This document shows, piece by piece, positions 1 through 6,731 of a stretch of 8,839 bases of DNA; within the stretch, counting starts at the first letter, position 1; each line of letters begins with the position of its first letter. The DNA comes from Synergistaceae bacterium (GTDB taxonomy: Bacteria; Synergistota; Synergistia; Synergistales; Aminobacteriaceae), in contig JAAYJB010000458.1 in assembly GCA_012523155.1 (NCBI GenBank), positions 1-8,839 of the forward strand, written 5' to 3'. Below the pieces are notes generated by a model. It did no database searches. It was given only the letters and a program-made list of their open reading frames with translations, and was not told the origin of the DNA. A program made the position numbers and the translations under genes.

Positions 1-764
1 CCTTCCTTTTTTTCCGCCTGCTCCTTTTCCTTCGCCTTTCGCTCCTCCTCGAGGCGGGCCACCCTTGCAAGCTCTTTATCCCGTGCTATCTCGGCGGCCA
101 CTTCCGCCTCGATCCGGATTTCCCGCTCGAGAACAGCCAGAGTTCTGTCCTTTCCCGTCAGGTCGTAGACATCACAGAGACTCTCGAATCTGCCCTTGGC
201 AAGGATCATGTCCACTGCCACGTCCTCGGCTTCGGTTCTGTTTTTCGCATACCCGTTCTTAATGAGATAGGTCTCGAGATACCGGTATTCAGCAGCCATA
301 ACAGCCTGGAAGAAATCATCCCTTTTCGCCCGGGCGCGGTCTTTCGGCCATTTTTCAACGGGTCCGACCACTTCCAGCATCCGGTTGTAGATTTGTTCGA
401 AATTCTTCTGCCCCACCCAGTTCGCCGCTGCGTCGCCCGCCATCTTCCCGATCTTCCCGAGAGCTATTATCTGGCCCACCGCAGGGGCGGACGCACCGAT
501 CATCTTTCCGGCGGTGAACTCCCCCACCTTGTTCATGGCTTCCCCATGATTGCCCTCGAGAACCAGTTTTCCTATGGAGACAAGGTCCGAGGCGTCGGCG
601 GCATACCCCAGGGATGCCGGGGAACCTCCGGTGAGTCCCGTGATAAAGTCGTTCGCCGCCTGGATGGGGTCAGGAGAGGGCTGTTCCGGGAGCGCCCCGG
701 CACAGGCCGGAAAAAGCAGAAGCGCCGCGGCGCACAGAAGGGTCACGAAGTTTTTCTTTCTCAT
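1..764 (-). CDS. Exported protein of unknown function with charged helical C-terminus (partial, 3' end beyond window)
   Basis: The frame stays open from an ATG at 762-764 to base 1, giving about 254 residues without a stop, so the C-terminus lies outside the window. A strong AAGGAGG ribosome site sits 5 bases upstream of the ATG. The N-terminus is a Sec signal peptide: MRKK, then a hydrophobic stretch, ending in an A-G-A cleavage site at about residue 24. The cysteine at 21 lies in F-P-A-C, a poor lipobox, so a soluble periplasmic protein is more likely than a lipoprotein. Residues 25-110 are Gly/Ala-rich and look mildly amphipathic. Residues 110-210 are mixed helical. From about residue 215 the chain becomes Glu/Lys/Arg/Ala-rich and probably forms a coiled coil (RLEEERKAKEKEQAEKK near the edge). 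I do not recognise a family. It is the third gene of the minus-strand operon, 18 bases after the TPR gene, which suggests the two exported products act together. Confidence 0.8.
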   Translation of the reverse strand, partial: MRKKNFVTLLCAAALLLFPACAGALPEQPSPDPIQAANDFITGLTGGSPASLGYAADASDLVSIGKLVLEGNHGEAMNKVGEFTAGKMIGASAPAVGQIIALGKIGKMAGDAAANWVGQKNFEQIYNRMLEVVGPVEKWPKDRARAKRDDFFQAVMAAEYRYLETYLIKNGYAKNRTEAEDVAVDMILAKGRFESLCDVYDLTGKDRTLAVLEREIRIEAEVAAEIARDKELARVARLEEERKAKEKEQAEKKE

Positions 765-782
765 TACGGCCTCCTTTTCGAA

Positions 783-1916
783 CTACTTCATCCCAGAGGC
801 GATGGCCTCCAGCCGGTCCGCCTTTTCGGGGTCGATTGTCCTCAGGATTTCCGCTTCTTTGCTCAGGCTGTCATTCTTTCCCATCCCCGCAAAGGCGACT
901 CCCCTCCCGTAGTGGGCGTCGGAGTAGCCGGGGGCCAGCCGGAGGGCTTCGGAGAAAGATTTTTCGGCCTCGGAGTACTTCTTCTCACCAATAAAGCAAA
1001 ACCCCAGGTTCGAATGGGCCATGGCAAAATCCGGCGCCAGGCGGACAGCTTCCATAACGGCCTTTTTAGCCTCCTGCACCCTGTTCAGTCCCAGGTAGAC
1101 CCTGGCCAGGTTATTGTGGGCATAGGGATAATCGGGAGCCTGCTCTACTGCCTTCTCGAAGGCTTCTGCCGCCTCTTCCTGCCGGTCGAGGCTGAAAAGG
1201 GACACCCCCAGGTTGTACCACGCCAGCGGGTAGACCGGGCGGAGCTTCACAGCCCGCCGGAAGGCAGCGGCGGCCTTTTCCTGGTTCTGCAGCCCGGCGT
1301 GGCAGATGCCTTCGGAATAATGGATTTCAGGGATATCCTGCCGGATGCCCCGGGCCTGCTCGAACTGGGGAAGGGCGTTCCCGTACTGCTTCAGCGAGGC
1401 GTAGACCGCACCAAGCTTCAGTCGGGGTTCCACGGAACGGGGGGACAGGTTCACAGCGTGCTTGAGGGATTCGATCGCCCGATCGTTCTTTCCGAGGACG
1501 ACATAAAGATCTCCGAGGTTGTAGTGGAGTGCCCAGTATTTCCCGTCTGTTTCAGCGGCTTTCCGGAAGGCCGCCTCGGCCTCGTCGAACCGCTCCAGCT
1601 CCCTGCAGGCCACGCCGAGCCCATTCCATGCGGGGGCGTACGACGGCTTGAGTTCCGTGGTCCTCTTGTAGGCAGAGGCGGCCTCTTCGAACCGTTTCAG
1701 GCCCGCGAGAGCGACCCCCAGGTTGTAGTGGGCTTCCGTGTAATCATCCTTCAGAGAAACCGCCCGGCGGAAGGCAGCGGCAGCCCGTTCATAATCACCC
1801 GCATTTGCGGCCTTCATTCCGGCTTTGAAAAAGTCCTCCGGTTCCGCTCCCCATGCCACAGCCGTGAAAAGGACAACGACAAAAAGGGCGGATAGGTATT
1901 TCACCATTTTTCCCAT
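783..1916 (-). CDS. Exported tetratricopeptide-repeat (TPR) protein, ten repeats
   Basis: A 377-residue protein that is almost all TPR. After a Sec signal peptide (cleavage near A-W-G-A, residues 21-24), residues 27-366 split into exactly ten 34-residue units with no insertions: 27-60, 61-94, 95-128 and so on to 333-366. An 11-residue tail follows. Most units show the TPR signature: W/Y-N-L-G at the front, a small residue at position 8, an F/Y-x-E-A-x-x-A/S-F/Y core and a Pro near the end (AWYNLG, EAFEKAV, APDYP). TPR arrays bind peptides or partner proteins and have no catalytic residues, so the ligand cannot be read from sequence. The first ATG is preferred because AAAGGAG lies 8 bases upstream; the ATG three codons later is too far away. 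The gene lies 33 bases after the molybdoenzyme gene and 18 before the next exported gene, so it is probably co-transcribed with both. Confidence 0.93.
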   Translation of the reverse strand: MGKMVKYLSALFVVVLFTAVAWGAEPEDFFKAGMKAANAGDYERAAAAFRRAVSLKDDYTEAHYNLGVALAGLKRFEEAASAYKRTTELKPSYAPAWNGLGVACRELERFDEAEAAFRKAAETDGKYWALHYNLGDLYVVLGKNDRAIESLKHAVNLSPRSVEPRLKLGAVYASLKQYGNALPQFEQARGIRQDIPEIHYSEGICHAGLQNQEKAAAAFRRAVKLRPVYPLAWYNLGVSLFSLDRQEEAAEAFEKAVEQAPDYPYAHNNLARVYLGLNRVQEAKKAVMEAVRLAPDFAMAHSNLGFCFIGEKKYSEAEKSFSEALRLAPGYSDAHYGRGVAFAGMGKNDSLSKEAEILRTIDPEKADRLEAIASGMK

Positions 1917-1949
1917 GAGGTCTGCTCCTTTCTTTTATTACCGCAGTCT

Positions 1950-3851
1950 TTATTTTTCCGGTCTATCCTCCTTTCCGGGATAAAGATCGATCCAGCTCTC
2001 GGCGAACGGAGCGCCCGATCCCGGGCTGACGAGGGGATCAGTTAGAAGGTTCACTCCCCTGGTTCCCTGGGGCAGGATGCAGTACCCGCCGCCAAGGGAA
2101 GGATCTTCCGCGACCCTCACATCCAGTGATCCTCCTCTGCTGTTTACCGCCACCGCATTGTCTCCGTTTTTCAGCCCCCTGTCCGCCGCATCGGAAGGGT
2201 TCATGGAAAGCACGGGGATCTCTGCTGCGGAGGGTACGTCCCAGTTCTGGCCGTTGATATATTCTTTCCTGTGGACGGTGACCAGTCGGAGGTATCCGGC
2301 AGGCCCCTCCGCAGTTTCCGGCACGCGCACCGGCAGCACTGCCTTTTTCCCTCCTGAACGCCAGTATTCAGGCTCGTTCCAACGGTACACTCCTTTCCCT
2401 GCGGACTCAAGCATTGGGGAAGACCTCATCTCCCGGTCCATTTCCTCTTTCATGGCGTTCAGATCGCAGTCGATCCCGAGCCTCCGGGCAAGCCGTGTGT
2501 AGACCTCCGTCTCCTCCAGTGCTCCCGGGCGGGGAGGAAGCACCCGATGGCTCCTGACGAGATAGCTGTGCCAGTAGGACCCTCTCCAGTCTCCTTCCTC
2601 TTCAAGAAAAGTGGTTATGGGCAGTACCAGGCTGGATGCCCCGGCCGTGTCCGAGAGGATGAAATCCGCGCACACGGTAAAGGGGATTTTTTCATAGGCC
2701 TTCTTCACGAGGTCCGACGCCGGATTCTGGCGGACAGGGTCGGCCCCGGAAACAACGAGCACCTCTACGGGGGGCTCGAGACCCTCAAGCTCCACCGGCC
2801 ACCCCGAGACAGAGAGGGATCTGACCTGGGCGGAGGACGGAGCGAGCCGTGACGGAAAGAGAGCCATCTCATCCTTGCTGAAGGCAAGTCCCGCCCCTTT
2901 TCCGGAATACGCCCCGAGAAGCACCGCAAGTGCACCGATCCACCGGAACTGCATATCGCCGTGCAGGTAGCGCTGGGCACCGAAGGCCGGGTACTGGGTC
3001 ACCGGTGAAAAACGGAGGAGCCAGGAATACACCTCTCCGGCCTGTTCTCCGTTCAGTCCTGCCGCCGCAAGAAGGGAACCGCTGTCAAGACCTTTCACGA
3101 AAGCCTCGAAATCTCCCGGGTTGGCCGTGTGCTCTTTCCAGCCTGCGGAGTCCTTTCTCTCGTCGAGGATCCTCCGGCAGAGCCAGGCAGCCAGGGCCCA
3201 GTCACCGCCGGGAGCAAGCCGCCACCATCGGTCGGCGAACCGTGTCGTCGGCGTACTCCTTATTTCAAGAGCGGCTATCTCCCCTCCCCGTTCCCGGACT
3301 TTCTTCAGCACCGGGACCACGTGGGAATGGGTCTCCAGGGCGTTCCTGCCCCAGAAGAGCACGCCGAGAGAATGGGCTTCAACAGTCTCGGGAGGGGTGA
3401 CAGGGACCTCCCCGAAGGTCTGTTTCAGGCCGAAGCTCCCTGCTGAGGAACAGAGGTTTCCTTTCTTCGTGGTATATCCCCCGAGGGACGCAAAGACATG
3501 AGGCAGCAGTTTTTTCGAGAAGTACATGGAACCCGCGCTGGGCAGGTACATGACAGACAGCGGCCCGCAGCGGTCCACAGCCTCCCGGATCTTTCCCGCC
3601 CAGAGGTCGAGTGCCTCTTCCCATGAAACGGGAACGAGTTCCCCTCCCTTCCGGGCAAGGGGGGAAGAGAGCCGTGCAGCGCTTGTGGCCCGCGAAGCCC
3701 ACCGTTTCCCCTTCCCGCAGAGGAAGGTGGAATAGGGAAGGTCAGGGTTCGGTTCAAGGGTCACGGCATTCCCGTCGAAGCAGCCGCGCATGGCGCATCC
3801 GTCAGGACAGTCGTAGGGGCATGCCGTAATTTTCCATAGTTTTTGCTTCAT
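1950..3851 (-). CDS. Molybdopterin-dependent oxidoreductase, MopB superfamily, with N-terminal [4Fe-4S] site
   Basis: A 633-residue member of the DMSO-reductase (molybdopterin bis-MGD) superfamily. Cys11-x3-Cys15-x3-Cys19-x25-Cys45 (CPYDCPDGC ... FLCGKG) is the N-terminal [4Fe-4S] site. C134 in GNLCSSAG aligns by eye with the Mo-ligand cysteine of periplasmic nitrate reductase (LCMASAV), so it is the probable Mo ligand. FWGRN (166-170) and the P-GGD-WALA stretch near 215 fit cofactor-binding segments. The C-terminal part (SMNPSDAADRGLKNGD, later LPQG) is the molydopterin-binding barrel. There is no twin-arginine signal, so the enzyme should stay in the cytoplasm. It is shorter than formate dehydrogenase H (about 715). 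The residue after C134 is Ser, not the His of formate dehydrogenases, so formate oxidation is unlikely; the substrate is unknown. No Fe-S or membrane partner subunit is visible. GGAGG lies 7 bases before the ATG. It is the first gene of the minus-strand operon. Confidence 0.92.
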   Translation of the reverse strand: MKQKLWKITACPYDCPDGCAMRGCFDGNAVTLEPNPDLPYSTFLCGKGKRWASRATSAARLSSPLARKGGELVPVSWEEALDLWAGKIREAVDRCGPLSVMYLPSAGSMYFSKKLLPHVFASLGGYTTKKGNLCSSAGSFGLKQTFGEVPVTPPETVEAHSLGVLFWGRNALETHSHVVPVLKKVRERGGEIAALEIRSTPTTRFADRWWRLAPGGDWALAAWLCRRILDERKDSAGWKEHTANPGDFEAFVKGLDSGSLLAAAGLNGEQAGEVYSWLLRFSPVTQYPAFGAQRYLHGDMQFRWIGALAVLLGAYSGKGAGLAFSKDEMALFPSRLAPSSAQVRSLSVSGWPVELEGLEPPVEVLVVSGADPVRQNPASDLVKKAYEKIPFTVCADFILSDTAGASSLVLPITTFLEEEGDWRGSYWHSYLVRSHRVLPPRPGALEETEVYTRLARRLGIDCDLNAMKEEMDREMRSSPMLESAGKGVYRWNEPEYWRSGGKKAVLPVRVPETAEGPAGYLRLVTVHRKEYINGQNWDVPSAAEIPVLSMNPSDAADRGLKNGDNAVAVNSRGGSLDVRVAEDPSLGGGYCILPQGTRGVNLLTDPLVSPGSGAPFAESWIDLYPGKEDRPEK

Positions 3852-3880
3852 GATCCATCCTCCGGATACAGTATTTTTTT

Positions 3881-3908
3881 ATCTTACCATCCATGTACGG
3901 GCTATCAA
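3881..3908 (-). promoter_or_regulatory. Candidate promoter for the molybdoenzyme operon
   Basis: Read on the minus strand, TTGATA (3903-3908) and TAAGAT (3881-3886) are 16 bases apart, and TGG directly before the -10 makes it an extended -10. Transcription would start near 3874, leaving a leader of about 22 bases that holds the GGAGG ribosome site. One arm of the inverted repeat (3893-3901) lies within the spacer. This is a consensus match by eye only. Confidence 0.5.
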
Positions 3909-3944
3909 CCCTATAAAAGCGGATTCCCCTTCTTTCCCGTACAT
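3893..3944. promoter_or_regulatory. Perfect 9-bp inverted repeat, candidate paired operator between divergent genes
   Basis: ATGTACGGG at 3893-3901 is matched exactly by CCCGTACAT at 3936-3944, with 34 bases between them. The arm centres are 43 bases apart, close to four turns of B-DNA, so both would face the same side of the helix. The left arm lies in the spacer of the predicted mopB promoter. The right arm lies just upstream of the extended -10 of the MFS gene. This suits a regulator controlling both genes, perhaps by cooperative or looped binding. The spacing is too long for a good RNA hairpin. Confidence 0.45.
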
Positions 3945-3947
3945 TAC

Positions 3948-3958
3948 TGTGGTATGCT
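3948..3958 (+). promoter_or_regulatory. Candidate extended -10 promoter of the MFS gene
   Basis: TGTG-G-TATGCT matches the TRTGn extended -10 type, with TATGCT at 3953-3958. No convincing -35 is seen 17-18 bases upstream, as is common for extended -10 promoters. Transcription would start near 3965. That is downstream of the TTG at 3962, so the in-frame TTG could not be the start codon of this transcript. Confidence 0.42.
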
Positions 3959-3979
3959 TCTTTGCAAATCAACGGAAGC

Positions 3980-3987
3980 AAAGGTGG
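3980..3987 (+). promoter_or_regulatory. Ribosome binding site that decides the MFS start
   Basis: AAAGGTGG differs from the ideal AAAGGAGG by one base and stands 7 bases before the GTG at 3995. The more upstream in-frame TTG (3962) has no such site. I therefore place the start at GTG 3995. Confidence 0.6.
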
Positions 3988-3994
3988 ATCCGCA

Positions 3995-5293
3995 GTGTCG
4001 TTATCGAAAAAAACCGTTCATGAGCTTGTCTCTGATTCGTCGTTTCCCCTCTTTCTGCTGCTTGTGGGGGCTTTTTTCCTGACCGTTTTCTTCCGTATCT
4101 CGGCATCGGTGGTACTGCCCCTCGAAGGGGTACGACTGGGAATGAGCGCGTCCCTCATCGGCTTCATCTCCAGTGTTCATTTTTACGCATACGCTTTTCT
4201 GCAGCCGGTTTCAGGCGTCCTTCACGACCGGTACGGCCCGGTAAGGGTAGTGACCTTCGGCCTGTTGCTCACTGCTGCTTCCTGCCTTCTCCTCACCCTC
4301 GTCCGCACTCCATTTACTCTCGGTGCCTGGCGCCTTCTTTCGGGATTCGGCGTAGCCCCCATGTACTCTGCCGTCCTTGTTTTCCAGGCCTTCGCCTTCC
4401 CTCCTGAGCGGTACTGTTTTTACGCCGCCATCAACCTGGGACTTTCCAGCCTGGGCGCCATCGTCTCAGTGGCCCCTCTCGGCTTCGCAATAGACACCTT
4501 CGGAATGACCGCCACATTTGTCCTTCTTGCGGCGGTCCCCCTCCTCATGAGTTTTTTCCTGATGACAAAAGCCTCAAAGGATCCCATACGCCTTTCCTCT
4601 GCCGGGAAAGCCGACGGGGGATTGCTTTCCATTCTCCCGGGCATCTTGAAAGCCGTTCTTTTCGTTTTTAAAACCCCGCGCCTTCGGGCTCTTCAAACCT
4701 TGTGGGCCGTATCCTCCGCATCGCTGCTTACATTCCAGGGACTGTGGGGAGTCTCGTGGTTCGCCGCCGCATTCGACGCATCTCCCGCGTCGGCACGGTT
4801 CTGGAGTTCTCTCGTAAGCGTGGGGATGATGATGGGACCAATTCTCACCAGCGGTGTGGTCGTCACACCCGCAAGCCTCCCGGCGGCAATGAAGAAAGTG
4901 AGCACGGCAAACGCCCTGAGCTGGTTTTTTCTTCTCGCCGCGGCATGGTGGAGTCCGGCGGTATGGGTTGGAGGGGTCGGGGCTCTCTTCGTGGGTATGA
5001 CCTCCGGAATGAGAGGGGTCTTCTCCCTTGCTGCAATAACAGCAATCTCACCTGCAGGAAAAAGAGGATCCGTGTTCGGTGCAATGAACATGACTGCCGT
5101 GCTCTCTGCAGTGGTTTTCCAGTGGGGGACAGGATTCATCATCGACCATTTCCCCGGCGCAGTACCAGGAACATTCACTGCTGAAGGGTACTTCGCCGGT
5201 TTTCTCGCCGTTGCCTGCGCCATGGCGGCAAGCCTCCTGGCGCTGAAGCCCCTGGGAAGCGAACCTCTTCATCCCGAACAGGGAATGGAATGA
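3995..5293 (+). CDS. Major facilitator superfamily (MFS) transporter
   Basis: A 432-residue inner-membrane carrier from a GTG start chosen for its ribosome site; starting at TTG 3962 would add 11 residues. Hydrophobic segments fit the 12-helix MFS fold. The N-half helices lie at about 17-35, 52-72, 84-103, 107-130, 140-163 and 170-190. A polar central loop (about 191-230) follows, then six more helices. Motif A between helices 2 and 3 is clear at residues 74-84, G-V-L-H-D-R-Y-G-P-V-R. FFR in helix 1 and the aromatic-rich YAYAFLQP before motif A recall the oxalate/formate-antiporter and related carboxylate carriers, but the substrate cannot be assigned. The gene is divergent from the molybdoenzyme operon across a 143-base region with a shared inverted repeat, so the two may be co-regulated and the carrier may move that enzyme's substrate or product. 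The gene ends at a hairpin. Confidence 0.9.
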   Translation: MSLSKKTVHELVSDSSFPLFLLLVGAFFLTVFFRISASVVLPLEGVRLGMSASLIGFISSVHFYAYAFLQPVSGVLHDRYGPVRVVTFGLLLTAASCLLLTLVRTPFTLGAWRLLSGFGVAPMYSAVLVFQAFAFPPERYCFYAAINLGLSSLGAIVSVAPLGFAIDTFGMTATFVLLAAVPLLMSFFLMTKASKDPIRLSSAGKADGGLLSILPGILKAVLFVFKTPRLRALQTLWAVSSASLLTFQGLWGVSWFAAAFDASPASARFWSSLVSVGMMMGPILTSGVVVTPASLPAAMKKVSTANALSWFFLLAAAWWSPAVWVGGVGALFVGMTSGMRGVFSLAAITAISPAGKRGSVFGAMNMTAVLSAVVFQWGTGFIIDHFPGAVPGTFTAEGYFAGFLAVACAMAASLLALKPLGSEPLHPEQGME

Positions 5294-5304
5294 TCCCTGT
5301 GAAA

Positions 5305-5339
5305 AGTACGGTCTCCCCGCGGGAGGCGTTTTCTGTACT
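5305..5339. terminator. Hairpin between convergent genes, probable bidirectional terminator
   Basis: An inner stem of 7 pairs including one G-T wobble (5311-5317 with 5321-5327, loop CGC) is followed on the plus strand by GTTTT (5328-5332). It is framed by AGTAC (5305-5309) and GTACT (5335-5339). Read on the minus strand, the stem is followed by GTACTTTTC. It lies 11 bases after the MFS stop and about 40 beyond the minus-strand stop at 5381. The T-tracts are short, so efficiency may be modest. Confidence 0.5.
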
Positions 5340-5380
5340 CCCAAAGTCCTTATCAACGGCCCGGGGATGACAACGCTCTG

Positions 5381-6574
5381 TCACTGTTTTTTCGTCTTTT
5401 CACGGAAAAACTGTTCATTGCTGACACATTCCTCCACCCCTTTCGGGAAAACCCATTCCGGCCTCTTTTTTCCGAAGGCCTCGATCATATCGAGGATTTC
5501 TTCCTTCGTCCATAACCCCTTTATTGCATCGAATGCCCTTCCGCTGCTCTCGATAAGGCTTTCACCGGGAATTTCATAAGCAACAAGGAGTTTCCTTGCA
5601 TAAGGAGGAATTCCCTCGAGGCGAATGTCCAGATCATCGCTGAAGTACAGTTCCCCATAATACCGCAGGGCCTGTAGATAAATTTTCGACCCGGGACCGA
5701 AAAAATCCTCTGCCTCGGGGTAAATCTGAAGAATCTCCCCGGATTCCACCTTCGAAGAGGAACTGAGTGTCCATCCGCTGTTCCACGGTGATCCAGCGGC
5801 TTCAGAATGAGTAGTACCGACTATATGCCGGATATCCACGTCCTCCCATGATGCCGGATCCCGCCTCAGTCCCAGCGACCCGGGAAGAAGCAGGACGAGG
5901 TCGATTATGCCGGTGCCGCGGACAATATTCGATGTTTTCAGGGGATAGTAAAGCGACCCTGAGGCAAAACGGTAGGCGAGAGGATCGACCAGACCAGCGT
6001 CCGGTCCGGCATGGACGAGGTGGAACACAAAATACCGATATCCCCGTTCCGTGTAGTCCCCGGCGATGCTGATGACATGTGAAAGGTCAGCCTCGACCGG
6101 TATTTCCATCCTGGCAAAAAAACCGGACACCCAGTCTGAGAAACCCGCCGGGTCATCGATCCGGATCACAGTTATTTCATGCGGGCCGATTTTCCCCTCC
6201 CAGGTGACCGCAACAGGAGGAATACCCTCCCCTGAAGGTCCGGATCCTCCGCCGTTTCTCCAAAGACCATGGGTCTCTGTTTTGACATCTTTGCTGAAAA
6301 GCAGTTTTTCAGCGGCCCCGAAGGGGTCTCCTTCCACGGGAAAAACTTTGGGCTCGGAGGGGAAGGGGATGAACTCAAGCACCGGGGAGGAAATTTCAGC
6401 CTGCAGAACAGTTGAAAGGATAAGCACCTGCTCCTCCCCGTTGGAGAGGATGATCCCCTTTTGTGCGTCCTCGCTCCACCTCATCGGGACGGGCCATATC
6501 TGCCCCCTGTCCGCATTTGCCGCACATGCCAGAAGAAGGATGCAAAGGACTGCAGCCCCTGTTATTTTTTTCAT
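5381..6574 (-). CDS. Exported DUF2330-like protein of unknown function
   Basis: A 397-residue exported protein. The start is ATG 6572-6574, which has GGAGG 5 bases upstream. A longer reading to 6640 would run through the predicted promoter and has no ribosome site. Residues 1-21 form a signal peptide ending in A-N-A, followed directly by D-R-G-Q. L-L-A-C at 14-17 is an imperfect lipobox, so a lipoprotein is possible. The mature part has the pattern I associate with DUF2330-type proteins of bacteria and archaea: an N-terminal ADRG, EEQVLILST, EFIPFPSEPKV, a K-I-G-P-H-E-I-T-V segment, G-Y-R-Y-F-V-F, and L-Y-Y-P-L-K-T-S near the middle. The last 100 residues are less familiar. Function is unknown for that family. 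There is one cysteine near the C-terminus and no obvious catalytic motif. The gene is divergent from a TetR-type regulator, which may control it. Confidence 0.82.
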   Translation of the reverse strand: MKKITGAAVLCILLLACAANADRGQIWPVPMRWSEDAQKGIILSNGEEQVLILSTVLQAEISSPVLEFIPFPSEPKVFPVEGDPFGAAEKLLFSKDVKTETHGLWRNGGGSGPSGEGIPPVAVTWEGKIGPHEITVIRIDDPAGFSDWVSGFFARMEIPVEADLSHVISIAGDYTERGYRYFVFHLVHAGPDAGLVDPLAYRFASGSLYYPLKTSNIVRGTGIIDLVLLLPGSLGLRRDPASWEDVDIRHIVGTTHSEAAGSPWNSGWTLSSSSKVESGEILQIYPEAEDFFGPGSKIYLQALRYYGELYFSDDLDIRLEGIPPYARKLLVAYEIPGESLIESSGRAFDAIKGLWTKEEILDMIEAFGKKRPEWVFPKGVEECVSNEQFFREKTKKQ

Positions 6575-6611
6575 CTTCTCCTCCACTCCTTTTTCAGATT
6601 TGTGTATCACG

Positions 6612-6640
6612 ATTGTCTTTTTTCCATGCCCTTTTGTCAA
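6612..6640 (-). promoter_or_regulatory. Candidate sigma-70-type promoter of the DUF2330-like gene
   Basis: On the minus strand a perfect TTGACA (6635-6640) is followed after 17 bases by GACAAT (6612-6617). The predicted start near 6604 leaves a leader of about 30 bases carrying the GGAGG site. This is the best promoter match in the window, and it supports the ATG at 6574 over the longer frame. A second -10-like CATAAT at 6673-6678 could give a minor upstream promoter close to the palindrome. Confidence 0.6.
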
Positions 6641-6666
6641 TTTTTATGTTTCAGCATAGCCCCCGC

Positions 6667-6695
6667 TTGACTATTATGGCAATAAAAGTTAAAGT
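6667..6695 (+). promoter_or_regulatory. Candidate promoter of the tetR-type gene
   Basis: TTGACT (6667-6672) and TAAAGT (6690-6695) are separated by 17 bases. The start would be near 6702, giving a leader of about 30 bases with GAGGTG ahead of the ATG. The -10 touches the palindrome at 6694, which suggests autorepression. Confidence 0.5.
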
Positions 6696-6709
6696 GAATT
6701 CACATTCAC
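6694..6709. promoter_or_regulatory. Candidate TetR-family operator: palindrome plus a third half-site
   Basis: GTGAATTCAC (6694-6703) is a perfect 10-bp palindrome, and the flanks continue the symmetry with AA and TT after one mismatched pair. A second ATTCAC follows at once (6704-6709), giving three half-sites in 16 bases. It overlaps the -10 and start of the divergent regulator's promoter, the usual place for a TetR autoregulatory site. It is about 54 bases upstream of the best minus-strand -35. Confidence 0.55.
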
Positions 6710-6731
6710 ATATTTATTGAGGTGTGCTGTC

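Noticed and set aside
393..1895. A 500-codon open frame on the plus strand
   Set aside because: It is antisense to the TPR gene and the left-edge gene, whose signal peptides, repeats and ribosome sites are clear. Its translation is Arg/Gly/Pro-rich and has no recognisable domain. Long antisense frames are common in GC-rich repeat genes.
1950..3851. Formate dehydrogenase assignment for the molybdoenzyme
   Set aside because: The His next to the Mo-ligand Cys/Sec is missing, no formate dehydrogenase partner subunits are adjacent, and the protein is short for that family.
4693..5223. A 176-codon minus-strand frame inside the MFS gene
   Set aside because: It is a shadow of transmembrane codons, with no ribosome site and a Pro/Thr/Ala-rich translation with no family resemblance.
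6575..6640. Longer start for the DUF2330-like protein
   Set aside because: The extra 22 residues run through the predicted -35/-10 and precede a normal signal peptide. No ribosome site supports the upstream ATG.
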